Positions 19,608-28,420 of a stretch of DNA of 64,000 bases are shown piece after piece (within the stretch, counting starts at the first letter, position 1; every line of letters starts with the position of its first letter). The translations under genes and the position numbers were made by a program. The notes beneath the pieces are model-generated. The model had not been told where the DNA came from. It saw only the letters and a program-made list of their open reading frames with translations, and searched no databases. The stretch is from CAYWBU01 sp942491525. Lineage in GTDB: Bacteria; Desulfobacterota; Desulfomonilia; UBA1062. The stretch lies in assembly GCA_942491525.1 (NCBI GenBank), contig CALOBW010000033.1, forward strand, positions 1 through 64,000. Direction: 5' to 3'.

Positions 19608-20669
19608 ATGAAACTTGGCCTTGGCCTCTACCGCCACATGCTCACGGAGGAGAATTTCCGCTTTGCCAAGCAGGCGGGCGCGACCCACATCGTCGCCCAT
19701 CTCACCGACTATTTTCATACGGACGACAGCTTGAGCACGGCCAGCGGCGACGACAGCTGGGGCTATGCCGGCGATCAGCCGCTGTGGGGCTACGAAGAAC
19801 TGCGCGACCTGGTTGCCGCGATTCGCGGTGCGGGGCTGGAACTGGCCGCGCTGGAGAACTTCAACCCCGCGCACTGGTACGATGTGCTGCTCGACGGCCC
19901 GCGCAAGGCTGAGCAGATGGAAAACCTGAAGCAGATGATCCGCGACATGGGCCGCGCTGGCGTGCCCTGTATGGGCTACAACTTCAGCATCGCCGGGGTC
20001 TGGGGTCGTGTGGGCGGCAACTGGGCGCGCGGCGATGCCGATTCGGTGGGCTTCATCGGCCCCGACGGACCGGACGAGACGCCGATTGCCAACGGCGCGG
20101 TCTGGAACATGGTCTACGACCGCAATGCGCCGCCCGGCGTCGTCAGCCCGGTCAGCCACGAACAGTTGTGGGCGCGACTGGCCGACTTCCTTAATGAGCT
20201 GGTGCCGGTGGCCGAGGAGGCCGGTGTTCGCCTGGCCGCGCATCCCGATGACCCGCCTATGCCCACGCTGCGCGGCCACGCCCGCCTGGTCTATCAGCCG
20301 CGCTATTATCAGCAACGGTTGGACCTCAAGCCCTCCTATCACAACGGGCTGGAATTCTGCATCGGCTCGCTGGCCGAGATGACCGAGGGCGACATCTACG
20401 ACGTGGTGGATCAATACAGCAAGCAGGATGCCATCTGCTATGTCCACTTTCGCAACGTGCGCGGCAAGGTGCCCAACTACTACGAAGTCTTTGTGGACGA
20501 GGGCGATGTGGACATGCTGCGCGTGGTGCGCATCCTGCACAAGAACGGCTTTGACGGTGTACTGATCCCAGACCACACGCCGCAGATGAGTTGCAATGCG
20601 CCCTGGCACGCGGGCATGGCCTATGCGTTGGGTTATATGAAAGCCGTGCTAGCTTTGGTGCAGGGTTGA
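19608..20669 (+). CDS. uxuA: Mannonate dehydratase (UxuA-like)
   Basis: This intact frame of 353 residues starts at the ATG 19608-19610, with gagaggag ending 9 bp upstream. MKLGLGLYRHMLTEENFRFA, LAALENFNPAHWYDVLLDGP, GVPCMGYNFSIAGVWG and the metal-site text AAHPDDPP, CYVHFRNVRGKVPNYYEVFV and GFDGVLIPDHTPQM match the TIM-barrel UxuA family. It dehydrates D-mannonate to 2-keto-3-deoxygluconate in hexuronate catabolism. The EVFVDEGDVDMLRVVRILHK segment is typical. With the neighbouring enolase-superfamily enzymes it supports a sugar-acid catabolic cluster. Homologues with other sugar-acid substrates exist, so the exact substrate is inferred. Confidence 0.85.
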   Translation: MKLGLGLYRHMLTEENFRFAKQAGATHIVAHLTDYFHTDDSLSTASGDDSWGYAGDQPLWGYEELRDLVAAIRGAGLELAALENFNPAHWYDVLLDGPRKAEQMENLKQMIRDMGRAGVPCMGYNFSIAGVWGRVGGNWARGDADSVGFIGPDGPDETPIANGAVWNMVYDRNAPPGVVSPVSHEQLWARLADFLNELVPVAEEAGVRLAAHPDDPPMPTLRGHARLVYQPRYYQQRLDLKPSYHNGLEFCIGSLAEMTEGDIYDVVDQYSKQDAICYVHFRNVRGKVPNYYEVFVDEGDVDMLRVVRILHKNGFDGVLIPDHTPQMSCNAPWHAGMAYALGYMKAVLALVQG

Positions 20670-20767
20670 GTTGATCGCCAGTGAGTACGCGCGATGCGTT
20701 GCTTGGTATCGAGACTTGATTGACCTACAATGCTAACTGAGTCAGATAGTTGCCATGAGAGGTACGT

Positions 20768-20965
20768 ATGCAGACCAGAGCCAGCGAGACAACGAACCAT
20801 TCTTCCCTGCGCGATCACGTCGTTGAGATCGATGACGTCGACCGTTCGCTCTTGGCTTGGTATGGTTCCCTCGTCGTTTCCAAGCCAGAAGACCTGGCAG
20901 CCGTCAAACGCCACGTTACCCGGGCGCGAGCCGAGGAAGTCGTACGCGAAGGGGCGGACGGCTGA
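20768..20965 (+). CDS. Small hypothetical protein
   Basis: This 65-residue frame has a plausible start (ATG 20768-20770 after a purine-rich gagaggtacgt). The product is acidic and charged, with VVEIDDVDRSLLAWYGSLVV followed by a helical end. I recognise no family with certainty. The size and sequence would suit a small antitoxin-like protein, but no toxin gene is adjacent. It lies alone between uxuA and the sulfatase gene. Confidence 0.35.
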   Translation: MQTRASETTNHSSLRDHVVEIDDVDRSLLAWYGSLVVSKPEDLAAVKRHVTRARAEEVVREGADG

Positions 20966-21037
20966 CGCGAACGTTGGCTTGAAGCAGAAGTTCGAATGTT
21001 GAGAAAAGTTGGCGTGGTTCACTGTATGTAAACAAAT

Positions 21038-21105
21038 TGTAGGTGCGGTTTGCAACCGCACTAGCTGCTTTACCCGAGGACATGCGGCTACAAGCCGCAC
21101 CTACG
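21038..21105. repeat. Palindromic intergenic repeat with two inner hairpins
   Basis: gtaggtgcgg (21039-21048) pairs perfectly with ccgcacctac (21095-21104). Inside lie two small hairpins, gcggt-ttgca-accgc (21046-21060) and gcggct-acaa-gccgc (21084-21098). The text ggcttgtagccgca of this unit recurs at 31619-31632, which marks it as a dispersed REP/MITE-like family. It precedes the sulfatase gene by ~125 bp. Confidence 0.7.
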
Positions 21106-21229
21106 GTAGCCCATATTTGTAAACCTGATAAACTAGCGTGAGCGAACCATGCCGAAACGTCGGACTTCTGGATACCCCAACTGATTTTGAACAACCCTTC
21201 AACCCTTCACAACCAAGAGGCCGAGAACC

Positions 21230-22687
21230 ATGAGCGACCAACCCAACATCGTCTTCCTCATGCCCGACCAGTTGCGGGCTGATTTTCTGAGTTGCTACGG
21301 CGCGCGTTTTGTCGAAACGCCCAACATCGACCGCATCGGTCTGGAGGGCGTCCGCTATGCCCGCGCCTATTCCACCTCGCCGATCTGCGTCCCGGCGCGC
21401 GCCTCGCTGCTGACCGGGCAGAACGCGATCCGCAACGGCGTCACCGACAACGGCCAATGGCTGCGCCCCGACCTGGCCGCGTGCGGCATCCAGACCTGGC
21501 CAGAATTGCTGGCCCAACAAGGCTACTACACCGCGGCCATCGGCAAGATGCACTTCTACCCTTGGGACATCACCCACGGCTTCCAGTATCGATCCGGGGC
21601 CGAGGATAAGCGCTGGCTGCATGTGCGCGACGAGTACTATCACTTCCTCCACGAGCAGGGGCACCGCAAATATCACGGCAACGAACACGACGGTTACTTT
21701 GACAACCGGGGCGCGATCGTCAACAAGCTGCCCTGGGAGCTGTCTGTGGATCATTTCGTGGGCGAAGAGGCCTGTCGCTTCCTGCGCAACTACAGCGGCG
21801 AAGCGCCTTTCGCTATGATGGTTGGCTTTCCCGGCCCCCACTGCCCCTATGACCCCAACCAGGAATATCTGGACGAGGTCGCCCCGGAGAAAATGCCGCC
21901 GGCCATCCCCGAGGCGCCGGGCGACGCGCCCAAGCTGCGCCAGAACAACATCGACGGCAACCGCGCCTCCTGGAACGGGGTCGATTACACCGAATTTACC
22001 GACGCCCACAAGCAGAAGATTCGCGCCCACTACGCCGCGTCGGTCAAGCAGATCGACTATGAGATCGGCCAGATTCTGGACACGTTGGAGGAACAGGGCG
22101 TCTTGGACAACACGATCATCATCTTTGCCAGCGACCACGGCGACTACCTGGGCGACCACAATCTGATCGGCAAGGGCACCTTCTTCGAAGGCAGCATCCA
22201 CGTACCGTTGATGGTGCGCCAGCCGGACGGTCGCACGATAGGCGTCTCTACCGACATGGTTCAACTGGGCGATGTAACCGCCACGATCCTGGCCGCGGCC
22301 GGGGTGGGTGTGCCCGCGTACATGGACTCGATCCCGCTGCCGCTGCTGAATCTGCCCGGCAACAGCTTCCGCGACTACCTGGTGGGCATGGTGTCGGGGG
22401 GCTGGATGCTCTATCAGGGCATGTGGAAACTGGCCAAGTACAGCACGGGCGAGGCGTTGCTCTTCAACCTCTTCGACGACCCCGATGAGCAGCACAACCT
22501 GATCGACGACCCGGCGCACCACCAGCGCTTCCGCGCCATGGACGCGTTGCTCACCCAGGAGATCATGAATGCGATGGTTCTCTCGCACGACGACAAGCGG
22601 GTCTACAGCAACGAATCGCTTTCGGGCGATCCGGCCTTTGGCAAACGGGGTTGGCAGCGCACCTATCCGCAGCCGCTGATAACGTAG
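21230..22687 (+). CDS. Sulfatase (alkaline phosphatase superfamily)
   Basis: This intact frame of 485 residues has QPNIVFLMPDQLRADFLSCY at the N-terminus with the first metal-binding Asp. The Cys-type sulfatase signature SPICVPARASLLTG carries the Cys converted to formylglycine, and AAIGKMHFYPW follows. The second metal site is IIIFASDHGDYLGDHNLIGK. No signal peptide is apparent, so it looks cytoplasmic. Sulfatases of this group hydrolyse sulfate esters of carbohydrates or choline; here the substrate is unknown. A Cys-type formylglycine-generating enzyme would be required, and none is in the window. A hairpin 15 bp downstream suggests the transcript ends there. Confidence 0.92.
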   Translation: MSDQPNIVFLMPDQLRADFLSCYGARFVETPNIDRIGLEGVRYARAYSTSPICVPARASLLTGQNAIRNGVTDNGQWLRPDLAACGIQTWPELLAQQGYYTAAIGKMHFYPWDITHGFQYRSGAEDKRWLHVRDEYYHFLHEQGHRKYHGNEHDGYFDNRGAIVNKLPWELSVDHFVGEEACRFLRNYSGEAPFAMMVGFPGPHCPYDPNQEYLDEVAPEKMPPAIPEAPGDAPKLRQNNIDGNRASWNGVDYTEFTDAHKQKIRAHYAASVKQIDYEIGQILDTLEEQGVLDNTIIIFASDHGDYLGDHNLIGKGTFFEGSIHVPLMVRQPDGRTIGVSTDMVQLGDVTATILAAAGVGVPAYMDSIPLPLLNLPGNSFRDYLVGMVSGGWMLYQGMWKLAKYSTGEALLFNLFDDPDEQHNLIDDPAHHQRFRAMDALLTQEIMNAMVLSHDDKRVYSNESLSGDPAFGKRGWQRTYPQPLIT

Positions 22688-22701
22688 CGAGAAGCAGGTG
22701 C

Positions 22702-22733
22702 GATCACAGACCGCAGTTGCGGTTTGTGTGATC
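22702..22733 (+). terminator. Probable terminator after the sulfatase gene
   Basis: gatcacagaccgca is followed by the two-base loop gt and tgcggtttgtgtgatc. The arms pair (gatcaca and ccgca blocks) with a small internal mismatch. A modestly T-rich stretch follows, but there is no long T run, so termination is likely rather than certain. Confidence 0.5.
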
Positions 22734-22794
22734 TTCCTTGATCTGTCAATTGGGTGGTCCCGACGCGAGGGTCCATCACTGGGAAACAGGCGAC

Positions 22795-23586
22795 ATGAAA
22801 CGACTGATAGATATCGGCTTCACACGCATCGGCGGCTGGCGGCTCGAAAACGATGCGCCGACCTTTTCCTTGCACAGCATGGGCGACGCAGTCGATGTTC
22901 TGTTTGCCTTCATCGCCAGCGGCGAGGTGAAATTTGTGGGGCGGGCCGAGCAGCCGCTGACCAGATGTATGCAACGTTTTCAGCAGCCGGAGGCGGATGA
23001 CAGTGTTTATGTCGAGTGGCGTCAGCAGATCGCCGACGCGTTGTACAGCGGGCTGGAAGTGGACATCTACCTCTTGCCGGAGCGCGGTTTACTCCAATAT
23101 GGCGACTTCCAGGTCAATCTGGCCGCGGGGCTGGAAGCAAGTATCCTGGCGACCTTGCAGCCAGAGTGGAACGAGACGCAAGCCCCGCCACGCACCATCA
23201 CCGTGGACAGCACCGGTGTGGTCAAAGGCGTGGCGACCAGCACCCGCGCGGTCCAGCCCAGGGCCAGCCATGCGCTTGACGAACGGTCAGAGCCGCCCAA
23301 GTTTGACTTCAAGATCGGACCCATGCAGGTGACGGGCGGACTCTTTGACGTTCCCGCGCTCTATTCCGACTATGTAGCTGGCGAGGGTCAGCCGGTCAAA
23401 GTTCACATCGGCGACGAGCCGCCCTTGACCGGCTACGTCAACCGTCGTGCCAACATCAACCGTGCACCGCGTATCCTCGGTGGTGAAGCGTTGATGGCCT
23501 GGTTTCGACAACAGGATCCCGAACACAGATTGGTCCATGTCACGATCCAGTCTCCCACGGTGCTTCGGCTTGATCTTGACCAATAG
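22795..23586 (+). CDS. GIY-YIG family restriction endonuclease, putative type II
   Basis: The N-terminal ~130 of 263 residues have the spaced residues of a GIY-YIG nuclease: VLFAFI (residues 35-40, 'GIY' position), VKFVGR (45-50, 'YVG'), an Arg near 57-61, Glu in NLAAGLEAS (~114), and Asn in QPEWN (~126). This is the layout of Eco29kI-like type II enzymes (LLQYGDFQVNLAAGLE is very similar to their motif). The C-terminal half (residues ~180-263) has no known motif and may contact DNA. The adenine/cytosine methyltransferase gene begins 48 bp downstream, so the pair reads as a restriction-modification system. Start ATG 22795-22797. Recognition site unknown. Confidence 0.75.
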   Translation: MKRLIDIGFTRIGGWRLENDAPTFSLHSMGDAVDVLFAFIASGEVKFVGRAEQPLTRCMQRFQQPEADDSVYVEWRQQIADALYSGLEVDIYLLPERGLLQYGDFQVNLAAGLEASILATLQPEWNETQAPPRTITVDSTGVVKGVATSTRAVQPRASHALDERSEPPKFDFKIGPMQVTGGLFDVPALYSDYVAGEGQPVKVHIGDEPPLTGYVNRRANINRAPRILGGEALMAWFRQQDPEHRLVHVTIQSPTVLRLDLDQ

Positions 23587-23634
23587 GGTAACGGCCGCAC
23601 ACTTCTCTTCCATAGCGAACAGGCACACTCATCC

Positions 23635-24564
23635 ATGACCGGAACCACCACTTCCTCTTTTGGCGCAAGCAAACGCGAGCGTCACGATGCGTCTGCCTTC
23701 TACACACGCAATCTCTATCGGACGCTCGCCCCAGACCCCGCTCCGGGCGTCGCGCGACCCGCGGCCAACCCAGCGCCAGTCAGGCCGTTGAGCGAGTGGG
23801 CCGATCAGATTTACTGCCAGTCATCCGTCGAGATGACGGCCATTCCGAACAACTCCGTGGCGCTTGCCTTTACGTCGCCGCCGTATAACGTGGGCAAGGA
23901 GTATGACGAAGACTCCACGCTAGAGGGTTATCTGGAATTGATCCGCGCGGTCGCTGGCGATGTTTATCGGGTCCTGGTGCCGGGTGGCCGGTATGTGGTC
24001 AACATCGCCAACCTGGGGCGCAAACCGTACATCCCCCTACACATGTTCTTTTACGACATCCACATGGATGCCGGATTTCTGCCCATGGGCGAGATTATCT
24101 GGCGCAAGGCCAAAGGCGCCAACGGCAGTTGTGCATGGGGCAGTTGGATGAGCGCCAAGGCGCCTCGACTGCGCGATGTCCACGAGTATCTGCTCATCTT
24201 TGCCAAACAGGAGTTCTCGCGCCCGGACAAAGGCGTCTCGGACATCGCACGCGACGAGTTTATGGAAGGCACGCTCTCGGTTTGGGAGGTGGCGCCTGAA
24301 TCGGCCACACGCGTGGGCCATCCTGCGCCCTTTCCGGTGGAACTGGCCGAAAAGGTGATCCGGCTCTACTCCTACGTAGACGACGTGGTGCTGGACCCCT
24401 TCATGGGTTCCGGCACGACCTGTCTGGCCGCAGCGCAGAATCAGCGTCACTATGTTGGCTTCGACATCGCGCAGGAGTATTGCGACCTGGCCGAGCGCCG
24501 TCTACAAGCGATCGGCGGCCAGCATCGAAACGAGAAGGCAGCGCACCATGACAAGCAGCCGTGA
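23635..24564 (+). CDS. Site-specific DNA methyltransferase, beta-class (N4-cytosine or N6-adenine)
   Basis: This intact frame of 309 residues has motif IV first (ALAFTSPPYNVGKEYDED, residues ~77-94) and the S-adenosylmethionine motif I near the C-terminus (LDPFMGSGTTCLAAA, ~260). That order defines the beta class of exocyclic amino methyltransferases. A Ser-Pro-Pro-Tyr motif IV favours N4-cytosine, although N6-adenine is possible. A further motif is VLVPGGRYVVNIANLGRKP. It should protect host DNA from the GIY-YIG endonuclease encoded just upstream. Its last 17 bases overlap the next gene, which points to cotranscription. Confidence 0.9.
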   Translation: MTGTTTSSFGASKRERHDASAFYTRNLYRTLAPDPAPGVARPAANPAPVRPLSEWADQIYCQSSVEMTAIPNNSVALAFTSPPYNVGKEYDEDSTLEGYLELIRAVAGDVYRVLVPGGRYVVNIANLGRKPYIPLHMFFYDIHMDAGFLPMGEIIWRKAKGANGSCAWGSWMSAKAPRLRDVHEYLLIFAKQEFSRPDKGVSDIARDEFMEGTLSVWEVAPESATRVGHPAPFPVELAEKVIRLYSYVDDVVLDPFMGSGTTCLAAAQNQRHYVGFDIAQEYCDLAERRLQAIGGQHRNEKAAHHDKQP

Positions 24565-25735
24565 GGCCAGCCGATCGTCCGAGCAAGATCGGGCCGCAGG
24601 CTTCGACATTCTGGAGAACTTCCGACGCTTCAGCCAGCGCGACGATGTCTTCAACCGCTCGCTCTGGGACGCCAGCATCCATTCCGAAAAGACGGTACGT
24701 TTCTACGAGACCTATGCCAAACCACTGGCCGCCTGGCGCAAGGTAGACGGCTACACCCAGCGCGACTATGCGTTACGCAACGCGTCCTGGCATGTCACCG
24801 ATCTCTTCGCAGAATTTCGCGAAGGCGAGGATCGCCGCGAGGGATTTCTGGACGAATACTCGGTCCAGCGGGATGTGGCTGCCGAGCGTCTTGAGGTCGA
24901 GTCGCCCGCCGAGATGAGCCGCGAGATCAAACATGTGGCCAAGCTCTTTGGCGCGGACCTGGTCGGTATCACCGGCTATGACGAGCGCTGGGTCTACACC
25001 CACAAATATAGCCGTCAGAGCCAGAGCGAAAAGCCCAACGACCTGCCCGAGGGGTTGACCAACATCATCGTCGTCGCCCAGGCCATGGACCATGATCTGA
25101 TCCAGACGGTGCCTTCGGCGTTGAGCGGCACTGCCACCGGGCTTGGCTATTCGCGCGACACGTTGGTCTTGCTGGCGCTGACCCAGTACATCCGCAATCT
25201 GGGCTATCAGGCCGTGGCCAGCCTCAACGACACTGCGCTGGCGATCCCGCTGGCGATCCAGGCAGGACTGGGCGAGTACGGTCGCCACGGTCTGCTGATC
25301 ACCCAAGAGTTTGGGCCACGCGTGCGGCTGGGCAAGATCTTCACCGACCTGCCCGTCGACCACGACCAGCCGATCCGGTTTGGTGTGAAGGAGTTCTGCG
25401 AATCCTGTCGCAAATGCGCCAACGCCTGCCCGGCCAAAGCCATTCCCCACGGCGGACCCAACGAGATTCCCCTCAACCAATCCGGCATCGTCGGTGTGCG
25501 CAAGTGGAGTGTGGACGGCGAACGTTGCTTCAAGTTCTGGGCCAGCCAGAACAGCGACTGCTCGATCTGCATCCGCGTCTGCCCGTACAACAAAGATTTT
25601 AGCAAGTGGGTGCATCGAGTCGGGCAACGCCTGGCGGGCACATCGTTGCGCGGGCTGATGGTGCGTCTTGACGGCTGGCTGGGCTACGGCGCCCGCCGTG
25701 CGCCAAGTGGCTGGTGGAAGCGTCGCACAAGATGA
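24548..25735 (+). CDS. Reductive-dehalogenase-like / QueG-like double [4Fe-4S] protein
   Basis: The frame of 395 residues starts at an ATG overlapping the end of the methyltransferase gene. The core resembles reductive dehalogenase and epoxyqueuosine reductase cobalamin-binding folds (AKLFGADLVGITGYDERWVY, IIVVAQAMDHDLIQTVPSAL, QAGLGEYGRHGLLITQEFGP). Two 4Fe-4S motifs follow: CESCRKCANACPAKAI (from residue ~284) and CSICIRVCPYN (from ~338). There is no twin-arginine signal peptide, unlike respiratory RdhA enzymes, so it is probably cytoplasmic. No RdhB-like membrane anchor is adjacent. The activity is unproven; corrinoid-dependent reduction of a halogenated or other substrate is a reasonable inference. 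The next gene starts in an ATGA overlap. Confidence 0.78.
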   Translation: MTSSREASRSSEQDRAAGFDILENFRRFSQRDDVFNRSLWDASIHSEKTVRFYETYAKPLAAWRKVDGYTQRDYALRNASWHVTDLFAEFREGEDRREGFLDEYSVQRDVAAERLEVESPAEMSREIKHVAKLFGADLVGITGYDERWVYTHKYSRQSQSEKPNDLPEGLTNIIVVAQAMDHDLIQTVPSALSGTATGLGYSRDTLVLLALTQYIRNLGYQAVASLNDTALAIPLAIQAGLGEYGRHGLLITQEFGPRVRLGKIFTDLPVDHDQPIRFGVKEFCESCRKCANACPAKAIPHGGPNEIPLNQSGIVGVRKWSVDGERCFKFWASQNSDCSICIRVCPYNKDFSKWVHRVGQRLAGTSLRGLMVRLDGWLGYGARRAPSGWWKRRTR

Positions 25736-26976
25736 GCCGCCGCACGGCCATTTTCTTGCTCTTCACGTCCGCCTACTTCATGTCCTACTTCTATCGCTCT
25801 GCCAACGCGGTGATCGCCAAAGATCTGGCTGCGGAGATGGGGCTTGCGGCCGCGCAACTGGGTCTGATGACCAGCCTCTTCTTCGCTGCCTTCGCCGCGA
25901 TGCAGCTTCCGCTTGGCATTGGTCTGGATCGCTGGGGGCCGCGCTGGGTCACGCCCGGCCTGATGTTGGCCGCGGTGGCGGGCAGCTTCGTGTTTGCGGT
26001 AGCTGCTTCGTTTGGACAGTTGGCGCTGGGGCGGGCGCTGATGGGGCTGGGTATGGCGGGCGTGCTGATGGGGTCGCTCAAGATTTTCAGCCAATGGTAC
26101 CCTGCCGAACGCTTTGCGACCGTCTCCGGCCTGCTGGTGGGGATTGGCTCGCTGGGCGCACTGCTAGCAGCGACCCCGATGGCGTGGCTCAACCAGAGCA
26201 TCGGCTGGCGGGCGGTCTTTTTCGTCGGTGCGATGGCCACGGCGCTGATCGCCGTAGCCATCATGTACTGGGCACGCAACACGCCGCATGGCGTCGACTG
26301 GCACGGCAGCGGCCCAAGCGGCCGTCAGGGTACGTTGCGGGAGATTGTGGCCGATGCTCGCATCTGGCGGATTGTCCCCATGACCTTCTTCATGGCGGGC
26401 GTCGTGTTGGGTTTTCAAGGTCTGTGGGCCGGGCCCTATCTGATGGATGTGATGAAGCTGGACGAAGTTCAGGCTGGCAACATCCTGCTGCTAATGGCCA
26501 TCGGCGCGACGGCTGGCTATGGCGCTTCGGGCTGGCTTGTGGACCGTTTTGGCATCGGTCGGGTGATTCTGGTCAGCGCGCTGCTGTTTGCTGTCTGCCA
26601 ACTGGGCCTGGCCTTGCAGCCGCCGCTGGTTCTGGTTTCGCTGCTCTATCTGATGTTCGGCTTCAGTGGCGGATTTAATGTGATGCTGATGGCACACGCC
26701 CGGCGGATATTCCCATTGAGCATGACCGGGAAAGCCGTGACCGTGGTCAACCTCTTTGCGATCGGCGGCACGTTTCTGTTGCAATGGTGGTATGGTGTGG
26801 TGATCGGTGTTTTCCCGCCGGTTGCCGATGGCGTCTATGCGGCGCAGGGCTTTAGCCTGGCGCTGACGTTGACCGCAGTTGGCACATTGATCGCCGCGGC
26901 CTGGTACTATCCGCTGGCGAAAGATTCTGTCAGCCAACCGTCCTCGATCCCAGAGGCGCCGCAGGGGGTGGGCTGA
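25732..26976 (+). CDS. MFS transporter
   Basis: The protein of ~414 residues has about twelve hydrophobic helices. The MFS signature GIGLDRWGPRWVTPG lies in the loop after helix 2, and SLKIFSQWYPAERFATVSGL is in the middle of the N-terminal half. The start ATG (25732-25734) overlaps the stop of the Fe-S protein (ATGA), a sign of translational coupling, so the two probably work together. An upstream ATG at 25714 is possible but lies inside the previous gene. The text resembles the nitrate/phosphoglycerate-type and hexuronate/phthalate MFS groups without a firm match; the substrate could be that of the neighbouring redox enzyme. Confidence 0.88.
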   Translation: MSRRTAIFLLFTSAYFMSYFYRSANAVIAKDLAAEMGLAAAQLGLMTSLFFAAFAAMQLPLGIGLDRWGPRWVTPGLMLAAVAGSFVFAVAASFGQLALGRALMGLGMAGVLMGSLKIFSQWYPAERFATVSGLLVGIGSLGALLAATPMAWLNQSIGWRAVFFVGAMATALIAVAIMYWARNTPHGVDWHGSGPSGRQGTLREIVADARIWRIVPMTFFMAGVVLGFQGLWAGPYLMDVMKLDEVQAGNILLLMAIGATAGYGASGWLVDRFGIGRVILVSALLFAVCQLGLALQPPLVLVSLLYLMFGFSGGFNVMLMAHARRIFPLSMTGKAVTVVNLFAIGGTFLLQWWYGVVIGVFPPVADGVYAAQGFSLALTLTAVGTLIAAAWYYPLAKDSVSQPSSIPEAPQGVG

Positions 26977-27072
26977 GCGATCGCGACAGGTAGTTTTGGC
27001 GTCCTTCCCTCGTTTTCTGCTTTGGCCAACACGAGCGTAGAACAGCCGGCCTGACACAAAGGCGCAAAGATG

Positions 27073-27114
27073 CACAAGGGCGCAAAAAGAAGCCACTCCC
27101 TTTGCGCCCTTGTG
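27073..27114. terminator. Bidirectional terminator-like hairpin / dispersed repeat
   Basis: cacaagggcgcaaa (27073-27086) and tttgcgcccttgtg (27101-27114) form a perfect 14-bp stem with a 14-base loop. It lies between the convergent ends of the MFS gene (26976) and the galactonate dehydratase-like gene (27174). A variant of the left arm, acaaaggcgcaaagatgc, precedes it, so the unit looks like a small intergenic repeat that also serves as terminator. Confidence 0.65.
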
Positions 27115-27173
27115 GCCAGTCCATCTTCAGTCTGGCCGGCGCCGGTTTCTCGGATCGGCCGGCAACCCATCCA

Positions 27174-28341
27174 TCACGAATCGGCGACACCGCCATCCTC
27201 ATGGAAGGCGCCGTAGGAGCGCACCACCATGCCGCCCGCTTTGTACTTGGAGAAGTCGGGCTGACGGCGGGCGCAGGCGGCTTCATCCACCTCCACACCG
27301 ATGCCCGGCTTCTGCGGTGGGTAGATGTACCCATCCACCACCGGCAGCGGCTCTTTGACCAACTCCATCGCTTCTGGGGCCGCGTCCGGATCCACCATCT
27401 CCTGGATGACAAAGTTGGGCGCGGCAAAATCCACCTGCACGCAGGCGGCGGTGGAGACTGGCCCGTATGGGTTGTGAGGCGCCAGCCCGGCATAATAGAC
27501 TTCGGCCATCGCGCCGATCTTGCGCACTTCGCTGATCCCACCGGCGTGACAGGTGTCCGGCTGCAACAGGCTGGCCGCCTGATGCTCCAGGATTTCGCGG
27601 AATCCCCAGCGCGTAAAAAGCCGTTCGCCGGTGGCAATCGGCGTGGTCAGGGCGCGGGCGATGGGCGCCATGGCGGCCGGGTTTTCGGCCTGGCTTGGTT
27701 CTTCCAGACAGAATGGGTTGTACGGCTCGAAGCGCTTGCCATATTGGATCGCCATCTGCGGGGTCAAGCGGCCATGCAGGTCGAGCAAGATGTCCACCTC
27801 GTCGCCGACTGCCTCGCGCACCGCGCGCAGACCAGCCTCCGCCCGCTTGAGTACCGCCGGCCCATCCAGGATGCGGGTCAGCGGCACTGGCACGGTCTTG
27901 ATGGCTGTCCAGCCTTTGGCGACCTTGGAGAGCGCGTGTTCGGCCATCTCGTCGGGTGTGGCGCCGCCGAAATGGGTGTACATGCGCACCTTGTCGCGCA
28001 CCGGCCCGCCCAGCAATTCATAGACCGGGCGGCCCAACTCCTTGCCCTTGATATCCCACAGCGCCTGGTCGATGCCAGACAGCGCCGACAGGCCGATCAC
28101 CCCCAAGCGCCAAAAGCCGCTGCGATAGAGGATCTGCCAGCATTGCTCGACATGGCGCGGGTCTTTGCCCGCGATCATCGGCTCCATGTCTTCGATACAA
28201 CCGGCAACTGCACGCGGCTTGCCCTCCAGCGACGCTTCGCCCCAGCCGATGAGGCCGGGCACATCGGTTTCGACCTTGACGAAGACGAATACTCGGTGGC
28301 CACCGTCGGCCAGGATTGGTTTGATCGCGGTGATCTTCATG
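27174..28341 (-). CDS. D-galactonate dehydratase-like enolase-superfamily enzyme
   Basis: This intact frame is read from ATG 28339-28341 (MKITAIKPIL), which gives the normal N-terminus; a longer upstream extension is low-complexity and unlikely. Key text: WDIKGKELGRPVYELLGG, GDEVDILLDLHGRLTPQMAI (Asp ligand and His), PFCLEEPSQAENP (Glu ligand), IATGERLFTRWGFREILE (Glu ligand), LLQPDTCHAGGISE, and LAPHNPYGPVSTAACVQVDF (catalytic His). This pattern matches the DgoD/galactonate dehydratase group, which makes 2-keto-3-deoxy sugar acids. Close homologues act on other aldonic acids, so the substrate is not certain. Confidence 0.85.
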
Positions 28342-28420
28342 GCTGTCCTCTCTGATCTGGTTGGCATGTTGGTTGTGTGGAGCGATAGGGTGGTGGGGTT
28401 TTTGGGTGGTGGGGTAGTCG

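Noticed and set aside
18020..19609. Long minus-strand open frame (529 codons) over the MR/MLE and deiodinase-like genes
   Set aside because: Antisense shadow without domain text; it also crosses two well-supported plus-strand genes.
21101..22588. Minus-strand open frame (495 codons) over the sulfatase gene
   Set aside because: Antisense shadow; the plus strand carries an intact sulfatase with all signature residues.
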